52,165 nucleotides of DNA from SVEL01 sp045126475 (GCA_045126475.1 JBGVOL010000062.1:1-52165), one strand, 5' to 3'. Positions 43,561-50,955 are shown, counted from the first letter of the stretch. The notes: a model not told the origin generated them from the letters alone. Program-made: numbers and translations.

Positions 43561-43738
43561 AGAAGCAATAAGTGTTATCAAACTTGTAAAAAAGAAAGTA
43601 GAAAAAGGCAAATCAGTAGATGTGATAGCATACGAACTTGAAGAAACACCGGAGGAAGTTCAGAAAATATGTGACGTCATCGAAGAATCTGGAGCAGAAT
43701 GCAGTATCGAAGAAATATATAAAAAACTGTATGAGTGA
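42713..43738 (+). CDS. Rpn-family recombination-promoting nuclease, copy 1
   Basis: 341 residues of the Rpn/PDDEXK_2 (YhgA-like) family. Family signature RFADLFNGVIFGGEEVI at the N-terminus; candidate active-site residues Asp64 (HRYRDIVKRW) and Glu81-x-Gln83 (VILAVESQ); then NYAMPVRNMVYDGLSYTDQI. Related E. coli enzymes are toxic DNA endonucleases with phage-defence activity. By eye only about seven of the first 283 residues differ from copy 2, but the last 53 or so are unrelated. GAGGAGG lies 12 nt before ATG 42713. Inside the gene, AAGGGAGAG sits seven nt before in-frame ATG 43514 (Met268). Followed by the composite repeat, which provides a terminator. Confidence 0.9.
   Translation: MGKADVSIKQWLEDRARFADLFNGVIFGGEEVIKSDELESSGTESSIIIADKDKKDNLVHRYRDIVKRWRGSINLVILAVESQDKVNYAMPVRNMVYDGLSYTDQIKEIWSNLDKDEKKKMTIEEIFSRFRKDDKLVPVITVVLYTGTNKWDGALTLHEMFEVEDSDKVRAVLDKYVPNYKVNLVDIMNMEDTTRFRSDLHIVFDMLKYREDKEKMRAYTEENIEDLSNVDIETANVMKYLLKAGKILEKAMNNNRTMNKDGRESVDMCKALEEWYEDGVVEGEAISVIKLVKKKVEKGKSVDVIAYELEETPEEVQKICDVIEESGAECSIEEIYKKLYE
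43514..43738 (+). CDS. Candidate intragenic C-terminal protein (RpnS-like) of Rpn copy 1
   Basis: In-frame internal start: ATG 43514 with the strong Shine-Dalgarno sequence AAGGGAGAG at 43498-43506. The product would have 74 residues: MCKALEEWYEDGVVEGEAIS followed by a Lys-rich helical tail (KLVKKKVEKGKSVDVIAYEL) and an acidic end. In E. coli Rpn genes, a small C-terminal protein made from an internal start inhibits the full-length nuclease. Here the site and spacing are conserved in both copies while the tails differ. Production is inferred, not shown. Confidence 0.5.
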   Translation: MCKALEEWYEDGVVEGEAISVIKLVKKKVEKGKSVDVIAYELEETPEEVQKICDVIEESGAECSIEEIYKKLYE

Positions 43739-43743
43739 TACAA

Positions 43744-43870
43744 CACACCGCCAATCGGCAAGGACCAATCCTTCCGGTTGGCGGTGTTTTTTTGAAAAAG
43801 TGATACAGGGGGACGCTCCGTGATACAGGGGGACGCTCCTCGATACGTGAGAACCGTCCCCAATGGAGGG
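43744..43870 (+). repeat. Composite repeat, copy 2
   Basis: Hairpin ACACCGCCAATCGG...CCGGTTGGCGGTGT (43744-43796) with T7 tail, two GGGACGCTCC units (43809 and 43829), then GATACGTGAGAACCGTCCCC and AATGGAGGG. It begins six bases after the Rpn copy 1 stop and works as its terminator. Here the closing GGAGGG is not next to a gene start. Confidence 0.85.
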
Positions 43871-43933
43871 TATAGAATGGGGATATTGCGTGGAAAATAA
43901 AAATGAGATTTTGAACCTGATAGGTGCAAAATA

Positions 43934-43962
43934 TTGACATTTATAACTCAAATAAGTAAAAT
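43934..43962 (+). promoter_or_regulatory. Promoter of the RelB-PIN pair
   Basis: TTGACA (43934-43939), 17-nt spacer, TAAAAT (43957-43962), 23 nt before the antitoxin start. Autorepression by the antitoxin would be expected here. Confidence 0.8.
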
Positions 43963-43984
43963 ATAATTAGAGGAGGTGTGTATT

Positions 43985-44290
43985 ATGGCACAAGCAACTT
44001 TTAGTGTTCGTATGGATGAAGCATTAAAAAAGCAGTTTGATATGTTATGTTCTGATTTTGGAATGAATGCGTCAACTGCAATCAATGTTTTTGCGAGAGC
44101 GGTTGTGCGTGAACGCAAGATTCCTTTTGAAATTGCATCACCGGAACCGGAGATTACACGCGAAAGAGCAATGCAGGCATTCATGTCTTTGCGGGAGCAA
44201 GCTAAAATAGACTTTCCGGATGGTATGAGTTTGGACGAAATAAATGAAGAAATCCGTAAGGCTAGATATGGCGAGGAGGATAAGGAATGA
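43985..44290 (+). CDS. RelB/DinJ-family antitoxin
   Basis: 101 residues. N-terminal ribbon-helix-helix AQATFSVRMDEALKKQFDML followed by CSDFGMNASTAINVFARAVV, the DinJ/RelB pattern. The C-terminal tail (DFPDGMSLDEINEEIRKARY) is the likely toxin-binding segment. Start ATG 43985 with AGGAGG eight nt upstream. It overlaps the PIN toxin gene by 4 nt. It should repress its own promoter and neutralise the partner. Confidence 0.92.
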   Translation: MAQATFSVRMDEALKKQFDMLCSDFGMNASTAINVFARAVVRERKIPFEIASPEPEITRERAMQAFMSLREQAKIDFPDGMSLDEINEEIRKARYGEEDKE

Positions 44291-44709
44291 TATGTTATGC
44301 AGTGATTGACACGAATGTGATTGTTTCAGCTTTGCTTTCAAGTCATTCAGATGCAGCTACGGTGCAATTAGTGGGGAGAATGTTCAGTGGAGAGATCATT
44401 CCTATTTATAGCAGTGAAATAATTCGTGAGTATCGTGAGGTGCTTAGTAGGAAGAAATTTAAGTTCGCACCTGATATGATAAATTATATTTTAAATGCGG
44501 TGGAGAAGTTCGGCATTTTGGTCGAAGCATCAGAAACCGGAATTATTTTGCCAGATATGAAAGATTTGCCGTTTTACGAAGTGGTTATGGAAAAAAGAGA
44601 GGACAATGCATATTTAGTTACAGGAAACTTAAAACACTTCCCACGTGAAAATTTTATTGTTACAGCAAGGCAGATGCTTGACATTTTAGAAGAAAATTAT
44701 AGTGAATAG
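44287..44709 (+). CDS. PIN-domain toxin (putative ribonuclease)
   Basis: 140 residues. PIN fold with Asp8 in YAVIDTNVIVSALL, acidic helix EIIREYREVL, LPDMKDLPFYEV, and the late acidic pair before AYLVTGNLKHFP. This matches the 'toxin component, PIN family' group, probably an RNase. Translation is coupled to the antitoxin (ATGA overlap). Pairing of a PIN toxin with a RelB/DinJ-type antitoxin rather than VapB/AbrB is a mixed combination seen in some Firmicutes. Followed at once by the composite repeat. Confidence 0.9.
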   Translation: MICYAVIDTNVIVSALLSSHSDAATVQLVGRMFSGEIIPIYSSEIIREYREVLSRKKFKFAPDMINYILNAVEKFGILVEASETGIILPDMKDLPFYEVVMEKREDNAYLVTGNLKHFPRENFIVTARQMLDILEENYSE

Positions 44710-44715
44710 AAATCG

Positions 44716-44879
44716 AACCCCGCAATCGTTAGGAGCAATCCTTCCGGTTGGCGGGGGTTTATTGAAAAGTGATACAGAGGGACGCTCCTCGATACAGGGG
44801 GACGCTCCTCGATACAGGGGGACGCTTCCCGATACAGAGGGACACTCCTCGATACGTGAGAACCGTCCCCAATGTAGGG
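44716..44879 (+). repeat. Composite repeat, copy 3 (longest tandem)
   Basis: Variant hairpin (AACCCCGCAATCG...CGGTTGGCGGGGGTT, inner AGGA/TCCT), then four tandem units GATACAGRGGGACGCTCCTC of 20-21 bp, the later two degenerate (GACGCTTCC, GACACTCC), and the terminal GATACGTGAGAACCGTCCCC with AATGTAGGG. The variable unit number shows expansion by slippage or recombination. 44880-44940 holds nothing recognisable. Confidence 0.85.
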
Positions 44880-44940
44880 TTATAGCACGTGGATATATTT
44901 CTAATATATGTCTTTGCGGTGATACAGATCATGTGGCACA

Positions 44941-45840
44941 TTCGCCAAAATATCCAATCAAAAAAATACAAACGAGGAGGCTGATTAATTGAATGGGAAA
45001 AGCAGACGTATCAATTAAACAATGGTTGGAGGACAGAGCAAGATTTGCAGACCTTTTCTACGGAGTAATATTTGGTGGCGAGGAGGTGATAAAGTCAGAT
45101 GAACTTGAAAGTTCAGGAACCGAATCGTCAATAATAATTGCAGACAAGGATAAAAAAGACAATTTGGTACATCGTTACAGGGATATAGTCAAGCGGTGGA
45201 GAGGAAGCATTAACCTTGTAATACTTGCGGTTGAATCACAGGATAAGGTTAATTATGCCATGCCTGTCAGAAACATGGTATATGACGGGCTCTCATACAC
45301 AGACCAGATAAAGGAAATCTGGAGCAACCTTGATAACGATGAAAAAAAGAAGATGACCATAGAGGAAATATTTTCGAGATTCAGGAAGGATGATAAGCTT
45401 GTGCCGGTGATTACAGTGGTGCTCTACACCGGTACGAACAAGTGGGATGGAGCGTTAACCCTTCATGAAATGTTTGAGGTTGAAGACAGTGACAAGGTAA
45501 AAGCTGTGCTTGACAAATACGTTCCGAACTATAAAGTAAATCTTGTGGACATAATGAATATGGAAGACACCAACCGATTCAGAAGCGATTTACATATGGT
45601 TTTTGATATGCTAAAATACAGGGAAGATAAAGAAAAAATGAGAGCATATACAGAAGAAAATATAGAAGATTTAAGCAACGTAGATATAGAAACAGCCAAT
45701 GTCATGAAGTATCTTTTGAAAGCAGGAAAAATATTAGAAAAAGCGATGAACAACAATAAAACAATGAATAAGGATGGAAGGGAGAGTGTAGATATGTGTA
45801 AAGCATTGGAAGAATGGTACGAGGATGGAGTAGCAGAGGG
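44941..45840 (+). repeat. Duplicated Rpn module, copy 2
   Basis: Counterpart of 42661-43560 (offset 2280 bp), including 52 identical bases upstream of the start codon. Confidence 0.93.
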
Positions 45841-46021
45841 TGTGGAACAGGGAATAGAACAAGGAATAGAACAAGGAATGGCGCAGGGAATAGCAATAAG
45901 TGTCAAGACCCTGCAAAAAATTGGTTACACCAAAGAAATGATACTTTCAAGTATTGAGGAAAACACAGAAATTTCTGAACAAACCGCCATGCAGTATATA
46001 GAAAAATACTGGATGAATTGA
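44993..46021 (+). CDS. Rpn-family recombination-promoting nuclease, copy 2
   Basis: 342 residues. Same nuclease module as copy 1 (RFADLFYGVIFGGEEVI, Asp64, Glu81-x-Gln83) with about seven substitutions in 283 residues. The C-terminal part differs: a tandem tetrapeptide stretch GVEQGIEQGIEQGMAQG, encoded by 12-nt repeats, followed after the shared AISV by a new tail (KTLQKIGYTKEMILSSIEEN ... MQYIEKYWMN). Same GAGGAGG start context and the same internal Shine-Dalgarno sequence and ATG (45794). The high identity of the 5' module and abrupt tail divergence indicate recent duplication or gene conversion with tail exchange. Confidence 0.9.
   Translation: MGKADVSIKQWLEDRARFADLFYGVIFGGEEVIKSDELESSGTESSIIIADKDKKDNLVHRYRDIVKRWRGSINLVILAVESQDKVNYAMPVRNMVYDGLSYTDQIKEIWSNLDNDEKKKMTIEEIFSRFRKDDKLVPVITVVLYTGTNKWDGALTLHEMFEVEDSDKVKAVLDKYVPNYKVNLVDIMNMEDTNRFRSDLHMVFDMLKYREDKEKMRAYTEENIEDLSNVDIETANVMKYLLKAGKILEKAMNNNKTMNKDGRESVDMCKALEEWYEDGVAEGVEQGIEQGIEQGMAQGIAISVKTLQKIGYTKEMILSSIEENTEISEQTAMQYIEKYWMN
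45794..46021 (+). CDS. Candidate intragenic C-terminal protein (RpnS-like) of Rpn copy 2
   Basis: ATG 45794 is preceded by AAGGGAGAG (45778-45786) at seven nt, identical to copy 1. The product would have 75 residues: MCKALEEWYEDGVAEG, the EQGI repeats, then a helical tail unrelated to that of copy 1. If the tails confer specific inhibition, each Rpn protein would have its own matched inhibitor. Expression not demonstrated. Confidence 0.5.
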   Translation: MCKALEEWYEDGVAEGVEQGIEQGIEQGMAQGIAISVKTLQKIGYTKEMILSSIEENTEISEQTAMQYIEKYWMN

Positions 46022-46176
46022 TAATACACAAAATTAACGCTAATGAAACACGACCCGCCAATCGGCAAGGAGTAATCCTTCCGGTTGGCGTTTTTTATCG
46101 AAAAAGTGATACGGGGGGACGCTCCTTGATACAGGGGGACGCTCCTCGATACGTGAGAACCGTCCCCAATGGAGGG
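46016..46176 (+). repeat. Composite repeat, copy 4
   Basis: Begins at the last codon of Rpn copy 2 (AATTGATAATACACAAAA, as at 42519). Hairpin CGCCAATCGG...CCGGTTGGCG at 46056-46090 with T6 tail; two units (GGGACGCTCCTTG, GGGACGCTCCTCG); terminal GAACCGTCCCCAATGGAGGG. Confidence 0.85.
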
Positions 46177-46178
46177 AA

Positions 46179-46207
46179 TTGACAACATGTTAATTCAATG
46201 TTAAAAT
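46179..46207 (+). promoter_or_regulatory. Promoter for the LTA-synthase-type gene
   Basis: TTGACA (46179-46184), 17-nt spacer, TAAAAT (46202-46207). The predicted transcript begins just before repeat copy 5, which therefore lies in the 5' leader of the gene at 46305. Confidence 0.75.
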
Positions 46208-46230
46208 TTTCACCGTCAAACAACGGGGTG

Positions 46231-46300
46231 CGATACAGAGGGACGCTCCTCGATACAGAGGGACGCTCCTTGATACGAGAGAACCGTCCCCAATGGAGGG
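46231..46300 (+). repeat. Composite repeat, copy 5 (no hairpin), in the 5' leader
   Basis: Two GATACAGAGGGACGCTCCTY units and the terminal GAACCGTCCCCAATGGAGGG. The hairpin module is absent. The closing GGAGGG (46295-46300) is the Shine-Dalgarno sequence for ATG 46305. Confidence 0.85.
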
Positions 46301-46304
46301 AAAA

Positions 46305-47873
46305 ATGAAAAAACCAAAGAAAACAACGGTGTTAAATGTACTGTGCGTAGTATACGCAGTCATATCTTTTGCACTTTTGGTGCTGGCGCTTCTTATACGC
46401 TTTGCAACAGACTGGTCGGTGGCGAAGTTTGGAAACATACCGTTCGGGCAGATACTGTTCACACTTCAGGCGCCGCTTACAGGCAGCGGAAGCGATATCG
46501 TAAATGACTTCATCACAGGCGCACTCAAATATATATTGCCGATGTTTATACCGACACTATTGTTTTATCTCTTAAGATTCATGCCAAATAAGAATCTTAA
46601 ACTAAAGCTTGCAGGAAAAGAGAAGTCCGTAAATATATTCAATAATAGATTATTCAAAATCATGAGAGCAGCCATAATGGCATTCGTGCTGATACTCATG
46701 ACAGTAAACGTAGCATACGCAATGGATAAGCTCAATATCAATGAGTACCTCAAGGCAGTTAATACAAAGACTGATATATTCGAGACATACTATGTAGACG
46801 CATCAGACATAGAGATAGCAGCACCGGAAGAAAAGAAAAACCTGATATATATATTCTGCGAGTCCATGGAGACAAGCTTTGCTTCAAAAGAATACGGCGG
46901 GGCGTGGGAGGACAACCTGATACCGGAGCTGACAGAACTGGCATTGAATAATGAGAGCTTCGCAAAAGACGGCGAACTAAACGGAGCCCTTATGACGACA
47001 AACTGTACATGGACAGCGGCAGGTATGGTAGCACAGACAGCAGGCATACCTATAAATACACCAATAGGAGCCAACGAATACGGAGCAGACGGAGAGTTCC
47101 TGCCGGGAGCAGTGTCCGTGGGAGAGATACTTAAAGATAACGGATACAACAACATGATAATGTTCGGTTCTGATAAGACCTTTGCATACAGAGGCACATA
47201 CTTTGAAACCCATGGCAATTACGACGTATCCGACTACTACTCAGCCATAGAAGACGGAAATATATCGGAAGACTACTACTGCTGGTGGGGATATGAGGAC
47301 AGAAAACTCTTTGAGTTTGCCAAGGAGAAAATAACAGCCATGGCAGCAGAAGACGAACCGTTCAATTTCACCATGCTCACAGTAGACACACACCATCCGG
47401 ACGGATACGCCTATGAAGACGACGAAGAAAAATTCCAATGGCAGATAGAAAACGTAATATACCGTTCAGACCGCCAGATAGCAGAATTTGTACAGTGGGT
47501 AACAGAGCAGGACTTTTATGAAGATACAGTCATCATAATAGCAGGCGACCACTTAAGCATGTCAACCACAGTAAAGAACCTTGTGGAAATGAAAGCAGAG
47601 GACTATGAGAGACAGATATACGTCACAATCATTAATTCAGAAACAGAAAATAGGCGTGGAGACGAGAACAGAATCTATACAACCATGGACCTGTGCCCGA
47701 CCACACTGTCAGCATTAGGCTTTAAGATTGAAGGAAGCAGACTGGGACTCGGTACAGACCTGTATTCAGGCATGGATACGCTGTCAGAGATACTTGGATT
47801 TGACTCTTTAAGCGAGGCAATGGGGCAAAGCTCAGACTACTATATGGATAATATCTATATAAAAGGTAACTAA
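46305..47873 (+). CDS. LTA synthase/phosphoglycerol transferase-family membrane sulfatase
   Basis: 522 residues. Two or three N-terminal TM helices (about 8-30, 60-80, 118-140), fewer than the five of LtaS. The extracellular sulfatase-fold domain has IYIFCESMETSF (metal-binding Glu), LMTTNCTWTAAGMVAQTAG with the probable catalytic Thr, MFGSDKTFAYRG, VDTHHPDGY and IIIAGDHLSMS (Asp-His metal ligands). It probably transfers phosphoglycerol or a similar group to envelope glycans or lipids. The start is ATG 46305, because GGAGGG from repeat copy 5 is its ribosome binding site; ATG 46293 lies within the repeat. A glycosyltransferase follows 25 nt later. Confidence 0.9.
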   Translation: MKKPKKTTVLNVLCVVYAVISFALLVLALLIRFATDWSVAKFGNIPFGQILFTLQAPLTGSGSDIVNDFITGALKYILPMFIPTLLFYLLRFMPNKNLKLKLAGKEKSVNIFNNRLFKIMRAAIMAFVLILMTVNVAYAMDKLNINEYLKAVNTKTDIFETYYVDASDIEIAAPEEKKNLIYIFCESMETSFASKEYGGAWEDNLIPELTELALNNESFAKDGELNGALMTTNCTWTAAGMVAQTAGIPINTPIGANEYGADGEFLPGAVSVGEILKDNGYNNMIMFGSDKTFAYRGTYFETHGNYDVSDYYSAIEDGNISEDYYCWWGYEDRKLFEFAKEKITAMAAEDEPFNFTMLTVDTHHPDGYAYEDDEEKFQWQIENVIYRSDRQIAEFVQWVTEQDFYEDTVIIIAGDHLSMSTTVKNLVEMKAEDYERQIYVTIINSETENRRGDENRIYTTMDLCPTTLSALGFKIEGSRLGLGTDLYSGMDTLSEILGFDSLSEAMGQSSDYYMDNIYIKGN

Positions 47874-47898
47874 ATAAACTGGGAAGGAAAAATGTGTA

Positions 47899-49005
47899 AT
47901 GGAACAACTAAGAGTGCTTCAGGTAATAGGCAAGATGGACCGTGCAGGTTCAGAGACAATGGTCATGAACTTCTATCGGAAAATAGACAGGGAAAAAGTA
48001 CAGTTTGATTTCTTAGTCTTTTCGGAAGAAGAGGGAGCCTACGAAAAAGAGATAAGAGAGCTTGGCGGAAACATATACCGCTTAAAACCATACAAAATAT
48101 ATAATAAGGTAAGTTTTAGGAAAAGCTGCAGAGAGTTTTTCAGGGAACACCCATATAAAGTGGTTCACGGACACATACGAAGCAGTGCCGCAATATACTT
48201 AAAAGAGGCAAAAAAGAGCGGAGCATACACAGTCGCGCACAGCCATGCGACAAAGGGGAACAGCAGCATAAATAACATACTATATACGATGCTCACATAT
48301 AATATCAGAAATGTGGCTGATTACTTCTTTGCATGTTCAGGACAGGCAGGAATTGACGGATTTGGAAAAAAAGTAGTTGCCTCTGACAGGTTCACTGTTC
48401 TAAAGAATGCCATAGATGTAAGCAAGTATCGTTACACGAAAGAACGACACGAAAAGATGAAAGAAAAGTTCGGCATGAGTGACGATTACGTAATAGGACA
48501 TGTCGGCAGGTTTGCAGAGGTAAAAAATCACAGATTTATCATCGACGTATACAGTGAAATAGTAAAGAAAGAAAAGAAGACAAAGCTCGTTCTTGTAGGT
48601 GTAGGAGAATTAAAGACGGAGATAGAGAAATGCGTGGAGGAGAGAGGACTAAGTGAAAATGTTGTGTTCCTTGGCGCACGAGATGATGTGGCTGATATAC
48701 TTAATCTCTTTGACGTGTTTGTATTTCCCTCTATATATGAAGGACTTGGTATCTCACTGGTGGAGGCACAGGCAGCAGGGTTACCGTGCGTTGTATCAGA
48801 TGCCATAGTTGAGGAAGCAATAGTAAGTGGTGATGTAAAAAAACTTTCATTAAAGGCACCAATAGAAGCGTGGGCAGATGAGCTTTTGAAGTATAAAAAC
48901 GGATTTGAGAGAAAGGATAATACAGCACTTGTTACTGAGTGCGGATTTGATATAAAGAATGAAATAAACAAGCTTTTAGCAGTATATGAAAATGAAAAAA
49001 TATGA
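47899..49005 (+). CDS. Glycosyltransferase family 1/GT4 (capsule type)
   Basis: 368 residues. GT-B fold: VLQVIGKMDRAGSETMVMNF at the N-terminus, VVHGHIRSSAAIYLKEAKKS, AHSHATKGNSS, then the C-terminal donor domain with GHVGRFAEVKNHRFIIDVYS and FPSIYEGLGISLVEAQAAGL (the E-x7-E signature). Likely forms surface polysaccharide together with the LTA-synthase-type gene upstream. The start region ATGTGTAATGGAACAA has AAGGAAA as a modest ribosome binding site. Confidence 0.92.
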   Translation: MEQLRVLQVIGKMDRAGSETMVMNFYRKIDREKVQFDFLVFSEEEGAYEKEIRELGGNIYRLKPYKIYNKVSFRKSCREFFREHPYKVVHGHIRSSAAIYLKEAKKSGAYTVAHSHATKGNSSINNILYTMLTYNIRNVADYFFACSGQAGIDGFGKKVVASDRFTVLKNAIDVSKYRYTKERHEKMKEKFGMSDDYVIGHVGRFAEVKNHRFIIDVYSEIVKKEKKTKLVLVGVGELKTEIEKCVEERGLSENVVFLGARDDVADILNLFDVFVFPSIYEGLGISLVEAQAAGLPCVVSDAIVEEAIVSGDVKKLSLKAPIEAWADELLKYKNGFERKDNTALVTECGFDIKNEINKLLAVYENEKI

Positions 49006-49055
49006 AAAATATGGAAGAAAAGGAAAAAACTGCAAAAAAATATTAGATAAAGTTG

Positions 49056-49084
49056 TTGACAATATGATTTTAATGAGTTAAAAT
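49056..49084 (+). promoter_or_regulatory. Promoter of the cell-wall-binding repeat protein
   Basis: TTGACA (49056-49061), 17-nt spacer, TAAAAT (49079-49084), with A-rich upstream sequence. The gene has optimal-looking codons, consistent with strong expression. Confidence 0.85.
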
Positions 49085-49143
49085 TGCAACAACGTATTAA
49101 ATACGCAAAACAAAAACAATTAAATTAATAGGAGGCAAATAAG

Positions 49144-50709
49144 ATGAAAAAGAAATTTGCGGTTGCTGCAGCAACAGCAGCATTGATTACAATGTCTTTC
49201 TCTATGACGGTGTTTGCAGATGATGTTGCGAACGCTGATCCGGCTTCGACAGAAGCAACAACAGAGGCGAAGGACAAAATTCATGAGGTTAATGATCCAG
49301 CAGGCAACAAGTTCGCAATGAACACTGGTGAGTCGGACGACCTTGGTACAGGCTTCTTAACATTCAATGGCAAGCTTTACTACGTAGACGCTGATGGTAA
49401 GTATGAGCAGGTAACTACTGGCGTGTGGGGTAAGTATGGCTTTAAGGATGGCAAAATTGCAAAGGATGACACTTATGACGTCGCTCTTGAAGTGGGTGAC
49501 AAGACATACCTTCTTGCAAAAACAGGAAAGCTTAAAGAAGAAGCGATGAGCGAAGATACATTCAAGTATGTATCAGCAAACTTGGGCAAAAACAAGGAAT
49601 TCGACTATATCGTTACTGATAAGGGCGAAATCGTTAAGGGTTGGAAACAGATAGGCGACAATTGGTGTTATGCTAAACCAGATGGTACTCCTGTACGTAC
49701 TGATTGGGTTCAGACTACGGCTGGCAGATGGTATTTTGTGGATGATAACGGTTTGATGGTTACACCTAAAACAGCAGATGGTGATGTTACAACATCAAAG
49801 GCAAACATTACTACAACTAAGGTTGATGCTAAGACAGCAACTGTTACAGATTCAAAGACAGGAAAAGAGTATGTAGTAAATGCAGATGGTTTATGGTTAA
49901 ACGGTTGGGTAAAAGATGGTGCTACTTGGAAATTCTACTCAGATACTAAGACTGGCTGGGTAAAATATGGTACTAAGTGGGTTTATCTTTCAACAGATTA
50001 CACAGCTGCACAGAGCAGAATAGTTGATACAAATTATGCTATAGGTTCTGATTGCTATATGATTACAGGATATGGCGAGGTTGCAGCTGGAAATGTGTAT
50101 GCAAACGAGAAGGGTCTTCTCCAGAGTGGTATTCAGAAGATTAATGGTGTTGAGTATTACTTCCCAGATGGTTTTGTAGCTGTAGAGGGTACATATACTG
50201 TTAGTGGCAGAACATTCTACACAGATGCTACTGGTAAGATTATTGAGAATCAGTGGTATAAAGACGGAGATGACGACTGGGCTTATGTTGATAAGAGCGG
50301 AAAGCCTATAGTAAATGGTCCTGCTGCTATAAATGGTTCTACATACTATTTCCAGAATTCTAAGATGGTAACAGCTGGTGTTTATTCATATGTAATTGAG
50401 AATAATGGTGATTGGACTTTAACTAAGAAAGTACTTCCTGCTAATTCACTTGTCGATGCGACTGCTTCTGGAAAGGCTGAAAAGTTAGTTGTTACAGTAG
50501 TTATTGATAACACAGGTCGTCAGATTAACAACGGCTGGGCTAACTTAGGCAATGGTAACTGGGCTTATGCTAAGGACGGAAAGGCTTATGATGGCTGGTT
50601 ATTATACAACGGTTCATGGTATTACATTGATTGTGGTATAATGGTAAGAAACGATTACGTTGGTAACTATTTCTTAGATGTTAATGGTGTTTGGACAGCT
50701 ACAAGATAA
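49144..50709 (+). CDS. Secreted protein with cell-wall-binding (choline-binding-type) repeats
   Basis: 521 residues. Sec signal peptide (KKKFAVAAATAALITMSFSM ... VFADD), a Thr/Glu-rich stretch, then tandem aromatic repeats of the CW_binding type: GWKQIGDNWCYAKPDGTPV, TTAGRWYFVDDNGLM, GWVKDGATWKFYSDTKTGWV, NQWYKDGDDDWAYVDKSGK, GWANLGNGNWAYAKDGKAYD and GWLLYNGSWYYIDCGIM. No enzymatic domain is visible; the middle (about 190-260) has a Thr/Lys/Val-rich inserted region. It probably attaches to cell-wall polymers as a surface-layer or scaffold protein. RBS TAGGAGG. GCT, GGT and ACT codons are enriched compared with neighbours. Confidence 0.88.
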   Translation: MKKKFAVAAATAALITMSFSMTVFADDVANADPASTEATTEAKDKIHEVNDPAGNKFAMNTGESDDLGTGFLTFNGKLYYVDADGKYEQVTTGVWGKYGFKDGKIAKDDTYDVALEVGDKTYLLAKTGKLKEEAMSEDTFKYVSANLGKNKEFDYIVTDKGEIVKGWKQIGDNWCYAKPDGTPVRTDWVQTTAGRWYFVDDNGLMVTPKTADGDVTTSKANITTTKVDAKTATVTDSKTGKEYVVNADGLWLNGWVKDGATWKFYSDTKTGWVKYGTKWVYLSTDYTAAQSRIVDTNYAIGSDCYMITGYGEVAAGNVYANEKGLLQSGIQKINGVEYYFPDGFVAVEGTYTVSGRTFYTDATGKIIENQWYKDGDDDWAYVDKSGKPIVNGPAAINGSTYYFQNSKMVTAGVYSYVIENNGDWTLTKKVLPANSLVDATASGKAEKLVVTVVIDNTGRQINNGWANLGNGNWAYAKDGKAYDGWLLYNGSWYYIDCGIMVRNDYVGNYFLDVNGVWTATR

Positions 50710-50729
50710 TTACATATTATGTTTATCTA

Positions 50730-50764
50730 AAAATGCAATACAGGGTTTCCTGTATTGCATTTTT
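50730..50764 (+). terminator. Intrinsic terminator after the cell-wall-binding gene
   Basis: AAAATGCAATACAGG pairs with CCTGTATTGCATTTT (15 bp) around GTTT. Confidence 0.93.
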
Positions 50765-50955
50765 GCTATTCAATTTCAAAAGTTCGTAAAGTTTCTATAT
50801 CCAAAGGTATTTCGCATTTTAATTCCGTAAAATGAGAGACATTACATAAATGGAAGAAGTTTATTTTTTGATTGTAATTGTACTGAAAATAAGCTAATAT
50901 ATTACTAACAGATATGTAATCATATTAAATGTTCGTGCAAAGGAGAAAAGTAAAT

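Noticed and set aside
44716..44879. Tandem 20-bp units resembling a CRISPR array
   Set aside because: Units are contiguous without spacers, degenerate, and the same units recur singly elsewhere next to hairpins; no cas genes.
44702..44992. Open frame across the third composite repeat
   Set aside because: It is only a translation of the tandem repeat (SIQGDAPRY-like periodic residues) and overlaps the end of the PIN gene.
42519..46176. Integron attC sites between gene cassettes
   Set aside because: The hairpins are nearly perfect stems with T-rich tails (terminator-like), lack the GTTRRRY core and extrahelical bases, and no integrase is present.
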